From MGBC131033 sp910585655 (GTDB lineage: Bacteria > Bacillota > Clostridia > Lachnospirales > Lachnospiraceae), in the NCBI GenBank assembly GCA_949502025.1, contig CATBCG010000022.1, positions 1-35,526 on the forward strand: a DNA stretch of 35,526 bases, in the 5' to 3' direction. The translations under genes were made by a program, and so were the position numbers. The notes under the pieces were generated by a model, which had not been told where the DNA came from, did not search any database, and saw only the letters and a list, made by a program, of their open reading frames with translations. How positions within the stretch are numbered: position 1 is the stretch's first letter; the number at the start of each line of letters is the position of its first letter. Of the stretch, positions 1-7,156 are shown piece after piece.

Positions 1-60
1 CTCCGTGAACTTGGATACCCAACATTCACAGAGTTTTATCTGAAAGTATGTGAAAACTAA
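1..60 (+). CDS. Group II intron reverse transcriptase/maturase, C-terminal end (partial)
   Basis: Only the last 19 codons and the stop are in the window, in frame from base 1 (ending FYLKVCEN, then TAA at 58-60). The short peptide is not diagnostic alone. The call rests on context: the stop codon is followed at once by sequence that folds as group II intron domains V and VI, which is where an intron-encoded protein normally ends. Such proteins splice their host intron and copy it into new DNA sites. The rest of the gene lies upstream of the window. Confidence 0.7.
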   Translation, partial: LRELGYPTFTEFYLKVCEN

Positions 61-139
61 AGAACCGCCGTATACGGAACCGTACGTACGGTGGTGTGGG
101 AGGTCGGTAGATAAAATAATTATCTACCTCCTACCCGAT
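1..139 (+). mobile_element. Group II intron, 3' end (domains V and VI)
   Basis: Bases 62-98 form a domain V-like hairpin: ACCGCCGT pairs with ACGGTGGT with one G.T, and the GTACGTACGGT strand is typical of bacterial domain V. Bases 99-137 form domain VI: GGTAGATAA pairs with the TTATCTACC strand around an A-rich loop, within an outer GGGAGG / CCTCC stem. The intron should end near 137-139. The exon interrupted here cannot be identified because the 5' part is outside the window, and no gene is evident in the bases after the junction. Domain features are seen directly; the exact 3' splice site is inferred. Confidence 0.8.
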
Positions 140-193
140 TTGTCATAAAAGTTTTTTCACGATGAAGAAGAGCGAAAGGGGAAATGGAAAGGG

Positions 194-222
194 TTTACAA
201 AAACAGGGTTTTCTGTTATGAT
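194..222 (+). promoter_or_regulatory. Sigma-A promoter of the AAA-PD-(D/E)XK gene
   Basis: TTTACA at 194-199 and TATGAT at 217-222 are separated by exactly 17 bases. Transcription would start near 229. This lies downstream of the ATG at 184, so the real start codon must be the ATG at 259. Confidence 0.7.
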
Positions 223-258
223 GAAGCTAGGAAAGAAGGGAAGGTGGGGAGTAAAATT

Positions 259-1812
259 ATGGAACGTACTTTTACCGTTACAGGTGCTTGTAATCCACAA
301 CTTCATTACATGGTCGATCTTCAAAGCCGTCTGGAGGAAATCAAGGTGTTGGTGGAACAGGGGGCTTATTTTACAATAAACCGTGCGCGGCAATATGGAA
401 AAACAACGATGCTGACCGCTTTAAAAAAATATTTACAAGACGACTATATAGTAGTAAGTACAGATTTTCAGCTATTGAGCAATGCCAGCTTTGAAAATGA
501 GTATATGTTTGTAAAAGCTTTTTCAGAGGAACTTTTATTTACGAAAGAGCTGCCGGAGGGAGTTAGAGAGCGATTAGAGCAGTTTGCTTTAGGAGAAAAA
601 GACGGTGCGGATTTAAGAGTATTGTTCCGTTGTTTAAGCGAATGGTGTGAACAATCTGAAAAACCGGTTGTTTTGCTGGTGGATGAGATCGACAGTGCAA
701 CGAATAATCAGGTATTTTTGGATTTCCTTGCTCAATTACGCGGATACTATATTCATAGAGAAGAAAGACCAACCTTTCAATCTGTAATTCTGGCAGGAGT
801 GTATGACATTAAAAATATAAAAAGAAAATTCGGGTCAGAAGAAGAACATCAAAAGGGAAATAGTCCTTGGAATATTGCGGCAGATTTTAAAGTGAATATG
901 AGTTTTAGTAAAGAAGATATAGCAGGTATGCTTCAGGAATACGAGACAGATCATCATACGGGTATGGACATAAAAGAGATTGCCGGATTGCTGTTTGAAT
1001 ATACGGCAGGCTATCCTTTTTTGGTTTCCCGTATTTGTCAAATCATGAACGAAGAAAAAGAGAGAACATGGACAAAAGCGGTTTTTTTGGAAGCAATGAA
1101 AAAGATTTTAACAGAAAAAAATACGCTATTTGAATCGTTGGTAAATAAGCTGACACGTTATCCAAAGCTAAAAGAGGTACTTTACACCATACTTTTTCAA
1201 GGGAAGGAAATCCCGTATAATTCTTTAAATGAATCAATAGAAGTGGCGGAAATGCTGGGTTTTATAAGAAATGAAGAAAATAAAGTAGTTGTGGCTAATC
1301 GAATTTTTGAAACGGTTCTTTATAATTTGTTTTTGTCAGAGGAAGTCGTGGGAAACAGGATATATGATTCTGCTCTGGAAAATAAAAATCGTTTTGTAGA
1401 AAATGGACATCTGAACATGAAACAGATATTAGAAAGTTTTGTAGAAACATTTGATTTTTTATATGGAGAGGAAACAGAAAGTTTTTTGGAAGAAATCGGG
1501 AGAAAATATTTTTTGCTATTTTTAAAACCTATTATCAATGGTGTAGGAAATTGTTATGTAGAAGCACGTACCAGAACGATGAAGCGTACAGATGTGATTA
1601 TAGATTATAAAGGAGAGCAGTTTGTAATAGAACTGAAAATCTGGAGAGGAGCTAAATATCATTCGGATGGAGAGCAGCAGATTTTAGAATATTTGGATTT
1701 TTACCAGTTGCAAACAGGATATATGCTGACTTTTTGCTTTAATAAACATAAAAAAATTGGCGTAAAAGAAGTTTGTTATGGAGACAGAGTTTTGGTAGAG
1801 GCTATGGTATAA
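259..1812 (+). CDS. AAA-type ATPase with C-terminal PD-(D/E)XK nuclease-like domain
   Basis: A 517-residue protein of the AAA-ATPase-like plus PD-(D/E)XK type that occurs in many copies in gut Firmicutes and Bacteroidetes. The N-terminal P-loop is degenerate (RARQYGKTT, residues 42-50). A clear Walker B (VVLLVDEID, D142/E143) follows. Near the C-terminus D445, E458 and K460 (FVIELKIW) match the D...ExK nuclease signature. The start at 259 is chosen because a good promoter lies between the upstream ATG (184) and this one, and because AAGGTGGGGAG precedes it at proper spacing. The gene is visibly more AT-rich than the housekeeping genes, suggesting transfer. It stands alone downstream of a group II intron and 90 bases before kptA. 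Its function is unknown; mobile-element or defence-type roles have been suggested for the wider family, but nothing here proves one. Confidence 0.8.
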   Translation: MERTFTVTGACNPQLHYMVDLQSRLEEIKVLVEQGAYFTINRARQYGKTTMLTALKKYLQDDYIVVSTDFQLLSNASFENEYMFVKAFSEELLFTKELPEGVRERLEQFALGEKDGADLRVLFRCLSEWCEQSEKPVVLLVDEIDSATNNQVFLDFLAQLRGYYIHREERPTFQSVILAGVYDIKNIKRKFGSEEEHQKGNSPWNIAADFKVNMSFSKEDIAGMLQEYETDHHTGMDIKEIAGLLFEYTAGYPFLVSRICQIMNEEKERTWTKAVFLEAMKKILTEKNTLFESLVNKLTRYPKLKEVLYTILFQGKEIPYNSLNESIEVAEMLGFIRNEENKVVVANRIFETVLYNLFLSEEVVGNRIYDSALENKNRFVENGHLNMKQILESFVETFDFLYGEETESFLEEIGRKYFLLFLKPIINGVGNCYVEARTRTMKRTDVIIDYKGEQFVIELKIWRGAKYHSDGEQQILEYLDFYQLQTGYMLTFCFNKHKKIGVKEVCYGDRVLVEAMV

Positions 1813-1867
1813 TGTTGACACGAAAGGCATTGTGTCAACTACTGATTAAAAATGCGCCAAGGCGCAT
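1805..1867 (+). promoter_or_regulatory. Two palindromes upstream of kptA (possible operators)
   Basis: Directly after the ATPase stop codon, GTTGACAC (1814-1821) is the exact inverse of GTGTCAAC (1832-1839) with a 10-base spacer. A second perfect palindrome, ATGCGCC-AA-GGCGCAT, covers 1852-1867, where the -35 box of the kptA promoter would be. The 13-base string TGGTATAATGTTG occurs at 1805-1817 and again at 1875-1887. Neither palindrome is followed by a T-run, so operators are more likely than terminators. No regulator is encoded beside them. Confidence 0.5.
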
Positions 1868-1874
1868 GAAATTG

Positions 1875-1883
1875 TGGTATAAT
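1875..1883 (+). promoter_or_regulatory. Extended -10 promoter of kptA
   Basis: TGG-TATAAT (TATAAT at 1878-1883) is a perfect extended -10. No -35 match is found 16-18 bases upstream; that place is filled by the palindrome at 1852-1867. This is the arrangement expected of a promoter dependent on, or blocked by, a DNA-binding protein. With a transcript start near 1890, the leader would be only about a dozen bases. Confidence 0.5.
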
Positions 1884-1901
1884 GTTGGAGGGAGTACGAA
1901 T

Positions 1902-2477
1902 ATGAAAAACACAGACAAAGCCAGTCAGGACAGGCTAAGCAAATTTATTAGCCTGGTACTGCGGCACCATCCGGAAGCTGCTGGAATTACTATAGAGGAA
2001 CATGGCTGGGCAGATGTAGAGGCGTTATTGGCTGGGCTGAAAAGGACGGGACGAACGATTGACCGGGAGCTGTTAGAGAAAATCGTGGCAGAGGATGAAA
2101 AGAAGCGCTATAGCTTTGATGCGAGCGGAACCCGGATTCGGGCAAACCAGGGGCATAGTATCCAAGTTAACTTGGAACTGACACCCATAGAGCCGCCGGA
2201 ATTTCTTTATCACGGCACTGCTTCCCGTTTTATCGGAAGTATTTTGCGGGAGGGACTAAAGCCAATGGGACGGCAGTATGTCCACCTTTCCAGAGATATC
2301 GAAACGGCAAAAAAAGTCGGAGCCAGACATGGGGTTCCGGTGATCTTAAAAGTATACAGTGGAAAGATGTATCGGGAGGGAGAACACTTTTATCAGTCTG
2401 AAAACGGGGTATGGCTGGTTGCAAAGGTGGAACATAAGTTTTTGGAGAAAATACCAGAAGAGTCAGGAGAAAAATAA
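1902..2477 (+). CDS. kptA: RNA 2'-phosphotransferase (Tpt1/KptA family)
   Basis: A 191-residue KptA protein. Members transfer the 2'-phosphate left at an RNA splice junction to NAD+, giving ADP-ribose 1'',2''-cyclic phosphate and nicotinamide. The N-terminal winged-helix half carries R21-H22-H23 (LRHHP). The C-terminal ADP-ribosyltransferase-like half carries YHGTASRF (H104, R109) and YVHLS. Length is normal for the family. The start at 1902 is fixed by GGAGGGAG at 1888-1894; an in-frame ATG at 1773 lies inside the preceding gene and has no ribosome site. The bacterial substrate is not known, since bacteria lack the tRNA-splicing pathway that needs this enzyme in eukaryotes. It is probably transcribed alone from the extended -10 promoter and ends at a bidirectional terminator. 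Confidence 0.92.
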   Translation: MKNTDKASQDRLSKFISLVLRHHPEAAGITIEEHGWADVEALLAGLKRTGRTIDRELLEKIVAEDEKKRYSFDASGTRIRANQGHSIQVNLELTPIEPPEFLYHGTASRFIGSILREGLKPMGRQYVHLSRDIETAKKVGARHGVPVILKVYSGKMYREGEHFYQSENGVWLVAKVEHKFLEKIPEESGEK

Positions 2478-2480
2478 GGC

Positions 2481-2520
2481 AAAAAGGAAAGAAGCTTGTG
2501 TAAGAAGCCCTTTCCTTTTT
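2481..2520. terminator. Bidirectional terminator between kptA and the ABC-F gene
   Basis: AAAAAGGAAAG (2481-2491) is the exact inverse of CTTTCCTTTTT (2510-2520), with an 18-base loop. The A-run and T-run flanks let it serve kptA on the plus strand and the convergent ABC-F gene on the minus strand. Confidence 0.75.
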
Positions 2521-2528
2521 TGCTGTAG

Positions 2529-4178
2529 CTATACGTCTTCCTCGTCGCTTGGTTCTTCTTCGGCTACGAAATTCATAATCTGGCGTTTCCGTGCCATTTC
2601 GTCGCTGTCTAAGTATTCGTCGTAAGTAGAAATCTTATCAATCAGACCGTTTGGCGTCAGCTCCATAATCCGGTTGGCAATCGTCTGGATAAACTGGTGA
2701 TCCTGGGAAGTAAAGAGCGCCACTCCGGAAAATTTCATAAGACCGTTGTTTAAGGCAGTAATCGATTCCATATCCAGGTGGTTGGTCGGCTCGTCAAGCA
2801 GCAGAACGTTCGCACCCATAATCATCATTTTACTGAGCATAACACGTACTTTTTCCCCACCGGAAAGCACCTTGACTTTTTTAACGCCTTCTTCTCCGGC
2901 AAAGAGCATCCGCCCTAAAAAGCCACGTACATAAGTGACATCCTTTTCCGGGGAATACTGCATCAGCCAATCGACGATCTGCTCATCACCCGAAAAATCC
3001 TTGGTGTTATCCTTTGGAAAATAGGCGGTAGTAGTGGTAACGCCCCATTTGTAATCTCCTGCGTCTGGTTCGATTTCCCCGGCTAAAATACGAAATAAGG
3101 TAGTAATCGCCTGAGTATTCGGACCGACAAAGGCGACTTTATCCTCCCGGTTGATGATAAAGGAAATGTCGTCTAGTACCTTTACGCCGTCGATCGTTTT
3201 GCTCAGATGGTTGACGGTCAGTACCTCGTTGCCGATTTCTCTTGCCGGACGGAAGTCGATGTATGGATATTTCCGGCTGGACGGACGGATATCCTCTAGC
3301 TGGATTTTTTCCAGGGCGCGTTTTCTGGAAGTAGCCTGTTTGGACTTGGAGGCATTGGCAGAAAATCGCTGAATAAACTCCTGCAGCTCTTTGATTTTTT
3401 CTTCTTTTTTCTTATTTGCCTCTTTCATCTGGCGGATCATCAATTGGCTGGATTCGTACCAGAAATCGTAGTTGCCTGCATAAAGCTGGATTTTGCCATA
3501 GTCGATATCTGCCGTATGGGTGCAGACCTTGTTAAGAAAATAGCGGTCGTGGGAAACGACGATCACCGTATTTTCAAAATCAATCAAAAATTCCTCCAGC
3601 CAACGGATAGCGTCCATATCCAAATGGTTGGTCGGCTCGTCCAATAAGAGAATATCCGGATTACCAAACAACGCTTGTGCCAGCAAAACCTTGACTTTTT
3701 GGCTGCCGTTTAATTCGCTCATCAGTCTGGTATGCAGCTCGGTTTCGATGCCAAGACCATTTAAGAGGGTAGCCGCGTCGGATTCTGCCTCCCAGCCGTT
3801 CATCGTAGCAAACTCTCCTTCTAATTCGCTGGCTTTGATTCCATCCTCTTCCGTAAAATCCTCTTTGGCATAGATGGCATCCTTTTCCTTCATAATATCG
3901 TAGAGCCGTTGATTCCCCATAATAACCGTATCCAGAATCGGAAATTGGTCGTATTTAAAGTGATCCTGCTGTAAAAAGGAAAGACGCTGACCAGGGGTAA
4001 TGATTATTTCACCCTGGGTCGGCTCTAGCTGTCCGTTTAAAATTTTGAGGAAGGTAGACTTTCCGGCGCCGTTCGCACCGATTAAGCCATAGCAGTTTCC
4101 TTCTGTAAATTTGATATTAACGTCTTCAAAGAGGGCGCGTTTGCCCAGTCTTAGTGTGATATTGCTTGCCTGAATCAT
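2529..4178 (-). CDS. ABC-F family ATPase, YkpA/YbiT type
   Basis: A 549-residue soluble protein with two ABC ATPase domains and no membrane segment, the ABC-F layout. These proteins act on ribosomes (translation factors or antibiotic protection). The first domain is complete: Walker A GANGAGKST at residues 34-42, Walker B LLLDEPTNHLD, switch SHDR. It is followed by a charged Lys/Glu linker helix. The second domain keeps LSGGEKVR and LLLDEPTNHLD, but its Walker A reads GPNTQAITT, without the GK pair, and the switch reads SQDH. Overall sequence is closest to the YkpA/YbiT branch, which is not usually an antibiotic-resistance branch. The start at 4178 is supported by AAAGGAA just upstream; the ATG at 4220 lies at or before the predicted transcript start. 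Confidence 0.88.
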   Translation of the reverse strand: MIQASNITLRLGKRALFEDVNIKFTEGNCYGLIGANGAGKSTFLKILNGQLEPTQGEIIITPGQRLSFLQQDHFKYDQFPILDTVIMGNQRLYDIMKEKDAIYAKEDFTEEDGIKASELEGEFATMNGWEAESDAATLLNGLGIETELHTRLMSELNGSQKVKVLLAQALFGNPDILLLDEPTNHLDMDAIRWLEEFLIDFENTVIVVSHDRYFLNKVCTHTADIDYGKIQLYAGNYDFWYESSQLMIRQMKEANKKKEEKIKELQEFIQRFSANASKSKQATSRKRALEKIQLEDIRPSSRKYPYIDFRPAREIGNEVLTVNHLSKTIDGVKVLDDISFIINREDKVAFVGPNTQAITTLFRILAGEIEPDAGDYKWGVTTTTAYFPKDNTKDFSGDEQIVDWLMQYSPEKDVTYVRGFLGRMLFAGEEGVKKVKVLSGGEKVRVMLSKMMIMGANVLLLDEPTNHLDMESITALNNGLMKFSGVALFTSQDHQFIQTIANRIMELTPNGLIDKISTYDEYLDSDEMARKRQIMNFVAEEEPSDEEDV

Positions 4179-4225
4179 AATAAATTCCTTTCTTTCTATT
4201 TTGCGATAGAACCATTCCATTCAAC

Positions 4226-4253
4226 ATTTTACAGGAAAATCAGGAATTTGCAA
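4226..4253 (-). promoter_or_regulatory. Promoter of the ABC-F gene
   Basis: On the minus strand TTGCAA (4253-4248), 16 bases, then TAAAAT (4231-4226). The transcript would begin near 4219, giving a leader of about 40 bases and excluding the upstream ATG at 4220. Confidence 0.55.
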
Positions 4254-4408
4254 GCATTTGTTTTGAAGTTTTTCTTTTTTCCGTTTATGGATAGATGCAA
4301 AGAAGTTATGTTTTTGCAGAATACAAGAAATAGTTACACAGATTGTCAGAAGATTTTTTGAAAGAAAAACAACAAAAATAAAGAAAATTTTTCAAGATAT
4401 TATATTTT

Positions 4409-4423
4409 AAATCGAAACGATTT
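4409..4423. promoter_or_regulatory. Operator-like palindrome in the AT-rich gap upstream of gltA
   Basis: AAATCG-AAA-CGATTT is a perfect 6-base inverted repeat, followed directly by TATAAT (4424-4429). The CG-centred half-sites resemble LacI-family operators. No -35 box is recognisable, so a promoter here is uncertain. Apart from this site and the promoters listed, the 4254-4520 stretch shows only AT-rich sequence. Confidence 0.3.
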
Positions 4424-4522
4424 TATAATAAAATATATAATATATAGATTGATTTTAGAGAAAATAAAAATGTAATTTAGAATAAAAAATTATTAAAACT
4501 TGCGAAAATTATCAAAATACTA

Positions 4523-4551
4523 TTGCGGAAAAATATGGAGTATGGTATGAT
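4523..4551 (+). promoter_or_regulatory. Promoter of citrate synthase
   Basis: TTGCGG (4523-4528), 17 bases, TATGAT (4546-4551) with an extended TGG before it. Transcription would start near 4558, giving a leader of about 165 bases. Confidence 0.65.
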
Positions 4552-4561
4552 AAATAAATAC

Positions 4562-4694
4562 TATAACTGGAAATAAAGGCAGAAGTGCTTTGGTTATAAA
4601 AAGAAAAAGGACAAAGAACAGGCTTGTATTTCAAGGAAAGTATTTGGTAAAAGGGTAGGTATTAGATCGTGGTGAGAAAAGAAAAAAGCTCACC
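4562..4694 (+). promoter_or_regulatory. Structured 5' leader of gltA
   Basis: Near the expected 5' end, TATAAC (4562-4567) pairs with GTTATA (4593-4598) around an inner AAAGGCA / TGCTTT stem. Close to the ribosome site, TGGTGAG (4670-4676) pairs with CTCACCA (4689-4695) with a purine loop. Neither resembles a riboswitch I know. The first may stabilise the RNA and the second may affect start-site access. Confidence 0.35.
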
Positions 4695-4723
4695 ATATAG
4701 TAATTTTTAAGGGGGAAAGGCAT

Positions 4724-6145
4724 ATGGAAAAAGAAAAGAATTTTTCGGAGATTACACCAAGAATCAAAGAACTTTCGGAGATTTGTAAAGGGAATTTTGC
4801 GCTAAATCCGGAACTGTACAGCAAGTATGAGGTAAAGCGTGGTCTGCGGGATATCAGTGGGCAGGGCGTGCTGACCGGATTGACCGAGGTATCCGAGGTG
4901 CTTTCTTATACGATGGTAGATCGGGATATGGTTCCGTGTGATGGAAAGCTGTTTTACCAAGGATATGATGTAGAAGATATTGTAAAAGGCTTTGTGAAAG
5001 AGGAGCGGTATGGCTTTGAGGAAACCGTTTATCTGCTTTTGTTTGGAAGCCTTCCTGCCAGGCAGCAGCTTCGGGAGTTTAAAAAGATGTTAGGGGAATA
5101 CCGTACCTTGCCGACCAGCTTTGTACGGGATATTATTTTAAAAGCGCCAAGTGCCGATATGATGAATACTCTTGCTAGGAGCGTACTGACGTTGTATTCA
5201 TACGACGAGGCGGCAGATGATGTTTCGGTGGCAAATGTTCTGCGCCAGTGCCTGCAGTTAATCGCTCTTTTCCCGGTACTGTCCGTGTACGGTTATCAGG
5301 CGTACAGCCATTATCACGACGGGAACAGCCTGTTTATCCATGTACCGGATAAAAAACTGTCTACCGCAGAAAATATTTTGCATCTGCTACGTGCAGACGG
5401 ACAGTATACGAAGCTGGAAGCCAAACTGCTGGATTTGGCTCTTGTGCTGCATGCCGAACATGGCGGCGGAAATAATTCCACCTTTACGACACGCGTTGTC
5501 ACTTCTTCCGGTACAGATACGTATTCGGTAATGGCAGCGGCGCTTGGTTCCCTAAAGGGACCAAAGCATGGCGGAGCCAATATCAAAGTTGTGCGGATGT
5601 TTGAGGATATGAAGGAAAAGGTGCAGAACTGGGAGGATGAGGAAGAAGTCAGCCGTTATCTGACTGCTCTTTTGCACAAAGAAGCTTTTGACCAGGCGGG
5701 GCTGATCTATGGGATGGGTCATGCCGTATATTCGATTTCGGATCCGCGTGCCAGAGTATTCAAACGATTTGTCAAAACCCTTTCCGAAGAGAAGGGGATG
5801 CAGAGGGAATATGCGCTTTATGAAATGGTAGAACGACTGGCGCCGCAAGTAATCGCTAAGGAACGTCGGATTTATAAAGGGGTTAGTGCAAACGTGGATT
5901 TCTACAGCGGTTTTGTATACCGTATGCTGGATCTGCCGATGGAACTGTATACGCCGATTTTTGCGATTGCCCGTATTGCAGGCTGGAGCGCTCACCGTTT
6001 GGAGGAGATCATCAACGAAGGAAAGATCATTCGTCCGGCTTACAAGAGCGTATCGCCACGGAGAGCCTATGTACCGATGCGCAAGCGTATGGCAGAGGGG
6101 GGAAAGGACGCAAAAGGAGCCAAAGAAACCAAGATCGAGAAATAA
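4724..6145 (+). CDS. gltA: Citrate synthase
   Basis: A 473-residue citrate synthase, which condenses oxaloacetate and acetyl-CoA to citrate and CoA. In anaerobic Clostridia this mainly feeds 2-oxoglutarate and glutamate synthesis. Expected active-site residues are visible: H243/H246 in HAEHGGG, H282 in GPKHGGAN, H333 in GMGHAVY (followed by DPR), and D392 in NVDFYSG. The N-terminal extension of about 40 residues and the HAEHGGGNNS variant are typical of the Clostridia subtype. GGGGGAAAGG lies just upstream of the ATG. It appears to be a single-gene transcript with its own promoter, a 165-base leader and a strong terminator; no aconitase or isocitrate dehydrogenase gene is next to it. Confidence 0.95.
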   Translation: MEKEKNFSEITPRIKELSEICKGNFALNPELYSKYEVKRGLRDISGQGVLTGLTEVSEVLSYTMVDRDMVPCDGKLFYQGYDVEDIVKGFVKEERYGFEETVYLLLFGSLPARQQLREFKKMLGEYRTLPTSFVRDIILKAPSADMMNTLARSVLTLYSYDEAADDVSVANVLRQCLQLIALFPVLSVYGYQAYSHYHDGNSLFIHVPDKKLSTAENILHLLRADGQYTKLEAKLLDLALVLHAEHGGGNNSTFTTRVVTSSGTDTYSVMAAALGSLKGPKHGGANIKVVRMFEDMKEKVQNWEDEEEVSRYLTALLHKEAFDQAGLIYGMGHAVYSISDPRARVFKRFVKTLSEEKGMQREYALYEMVERLAPQVIAKERRIYKGVSANVDFYSGFVYRMLDLPMELYTPIFAIARIAGWSAHRLEEIINEGKIIRPAYKSVSPRRAYVPMRKRMAEGGKDAKGAKETKIEK

Positions 6146-6157
6146 CGATATCCTATC

Positions 6158-6196
6158 GGTCTGTCTGGTGCCTATCCATCAGACAGACCTGTTTTT
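6158..6196 (+). terminator. Terminator of gltA
   Basis: GGTCTGTCTG (6158-6167) pairs perfectly with CAGACAGACC (6180-6189), followed by TGTTTTTG. Confidence 0.85.
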
Positions 6197-6198
6197 GC

Positions 6199-6226
6199 TT
6201 GCTTTTCTCCGGGAATATGGTATGAT
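6199..6226 (+). promoter_or_regulatory. Promoter of the Dabb - dusB gene cluster
   Basis: TTGCTT (6199-6204), 16 bases, TATGAT (6221-6226) with extended TGG. It lies 65 bases ahead of the first gene. Confidence 0.55.
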
Positions 6227-6290
6227 AGGAAGTAGAAGAGGGGTTTTTCTTCTATCAATAGGATGGTTATAAAACAGGAGGAGAAAAGAA

Positions 6291-6608
6291 ATGATTCGTC
6301 ATGTTGTTATGTTTGATTTTTTAGAAGAGGCAGAGGGCAGAAGCGCACTGGAAAATGCCAGGATAGCGCAGGAGATGTTAGAAAAACTGCCAGAGCAGAT
6401 TCCTTGGATACGCAGATCGGAAACCGGTCTGAATCATTCGGGCGCCAACCAGACCAATTATCATCTTTGTCTGATTGCCGATTTTGATTCTCAGGAGGAT
6501 TTGGAGCGTTATATCGTTCATCCGGATCATGTCAAAGTAGGGGAATTTATGAAAAAGGTCAGAAGGAACCGGAGCTGTGTAGACTATGAACTCTATGAAG
6601 TGGACTGA
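6291..6608 (+). CDS. Dabb domain (stress-responsive alpha/beta barrel) protein
   Basis: A 105-residue single-domain protein. It begins MIRHVVMFDF and has the conserved late HPDHVKVGEF...YELYEVD region of the Dabb family, which forms dimeric ferredoxin-like alpha/beta barrels. Functions vary and are mostly unknown; I assign none. The ribosome site is AGGAGGAGAAAAGAA. It is the first gene of a cluster that continues through small hypothetical genes to dusB, and its 3' end overlaps the next gene by 23 bases. Confidence 0.8.
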   Translation: MIRHVVMFDFLEEAEGRSALENARIAQEMLEKLPEQIPWIRRSETGLNHSGANQTNYHLCLIADFDSQEDLERYIVHPDHVKVGEFMKKVRRNRSCVDYELYEVD

Positions 6609-6915
6609 AAAAAAGAAAAGAAAGAACACAAAGAACAGGAAAAAGACAGACCTCTTGTCAGAATTTTGGGCAAAAGCGTTCCAGCTACTTTTTGGAATTT
6701 TATTTTTACTTGGTCTATGGTTGATTTTTGTAAAACCAGACAGCCGCCCGGCATTACTGTTTCTGGCTGTTTCCGGCGGCGGAGCCAACCTTTTGCACGG
6801 TCTTACGCTTTACCGACAGCCGAAATGGCGGAATCAAGGGATGAGTATGATACTGCTGGGTGCAGTGATTGGGATGTTAGGAGTTTGGTTGGCAATGGTT
6901 GGTCTTGGCGGCTGA
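6586..6915 (+). CDS. Small membrane protein, unrecognised
   Basis: A 109-residue protein with a very basic N-terminus (KKKRKNTKNRKK), then three likely membrane helices: about residues 30-48 (LLFGILFLLGLWLIFV), 54-72 and 86-106 (MILLGAVIGMLGVWLAMVG). I do not recognise the family. It starts inside the last codons of the Dabb gene, which suggests translational coupling; an alternative ATG is at 6595. Hydrophobicity and the coherent reading frame support a real gene. Confidence 0.6.
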   Translation: MNSMKWTEKKKRKNTKNRKKTDLLSEFWAKAFQLLFGILFLLGLWLIFVKPDSRPALLFLAVSGGGANLLHGLTLYRQPKWRNQGMSMILLGAVIGMLGVWLAMVGLGG

Positions 6916-6974
6916 TAGGAAGAACTATCCATATTACAAATGGCAACCAAAAAGAAGAAAGGTTGGTGAACGTG

Positions 6975-7094
6975 ATGGGTGGAACTGTGTTAGAAACACA
7001 ATCGGAAAAATGGATTCGTCAGGGCCTTTCCCAAGGCATCTTTTTAGGAGAAGTGAAAATGCTGATTGAACTAGGACAGGAATATGGAAAATAG
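6975..7094 (+). CDS. Tiny ORF, possibly the tail of a degraded Rpn-type nuclease
   Basis: A 39-codon ORF beginning MGGTVLETQSEKW and containing QGLSQGIFLGEVKMLIELG. The ETQSEKWIRQG / QGxSQGI pattern resembles the C-terminal tails of Rpn-family PD-(D/E)XK proteins common in these bacteria, so it may be a fragment. An AAAGGTTGG ribosome-like site lies about 9 bases upstream. It is too short to be certain it is expressed. Homology is inferred from pattern memory only. Confidence 0.3.
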   Translation: MGGTVLETQSEKWIRQGLSQGIFLGEVKMLIELGQEYGK

Positions 7095-7156
7095 TTCAAA
7101 GCGGACGATTCATAAGAAAGAGAAATTGCCGCAAGCAAAACATCTGGGAGGAAATG

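Noticed and set aside
184..258. Upstream ATG for the AAA-PD-(D/E)XK gene
   Set aside because: A good promoter (194-222) lies between this ATG and the one at 259, and only the latter has a ribosome site.
1815..1843. TTGACA at 1815-1820 as a -35 box
   Set aside because: There is no -10-like hexamer 16-18 bases downstream; it is better explained as one arm of the palindrome.
1773..1901. N-terminal extension of kptA
   Set aside because: It overlaps the preceding gene and crosses palindromes and the -10; the family starts near the ATG at 1902.
5552..5995. 147-residue ORF opposite citrate synthase
   Set aside because: It is antisense to conserved catalytic regions of gltA, with no ribosome site or recognisable motif.
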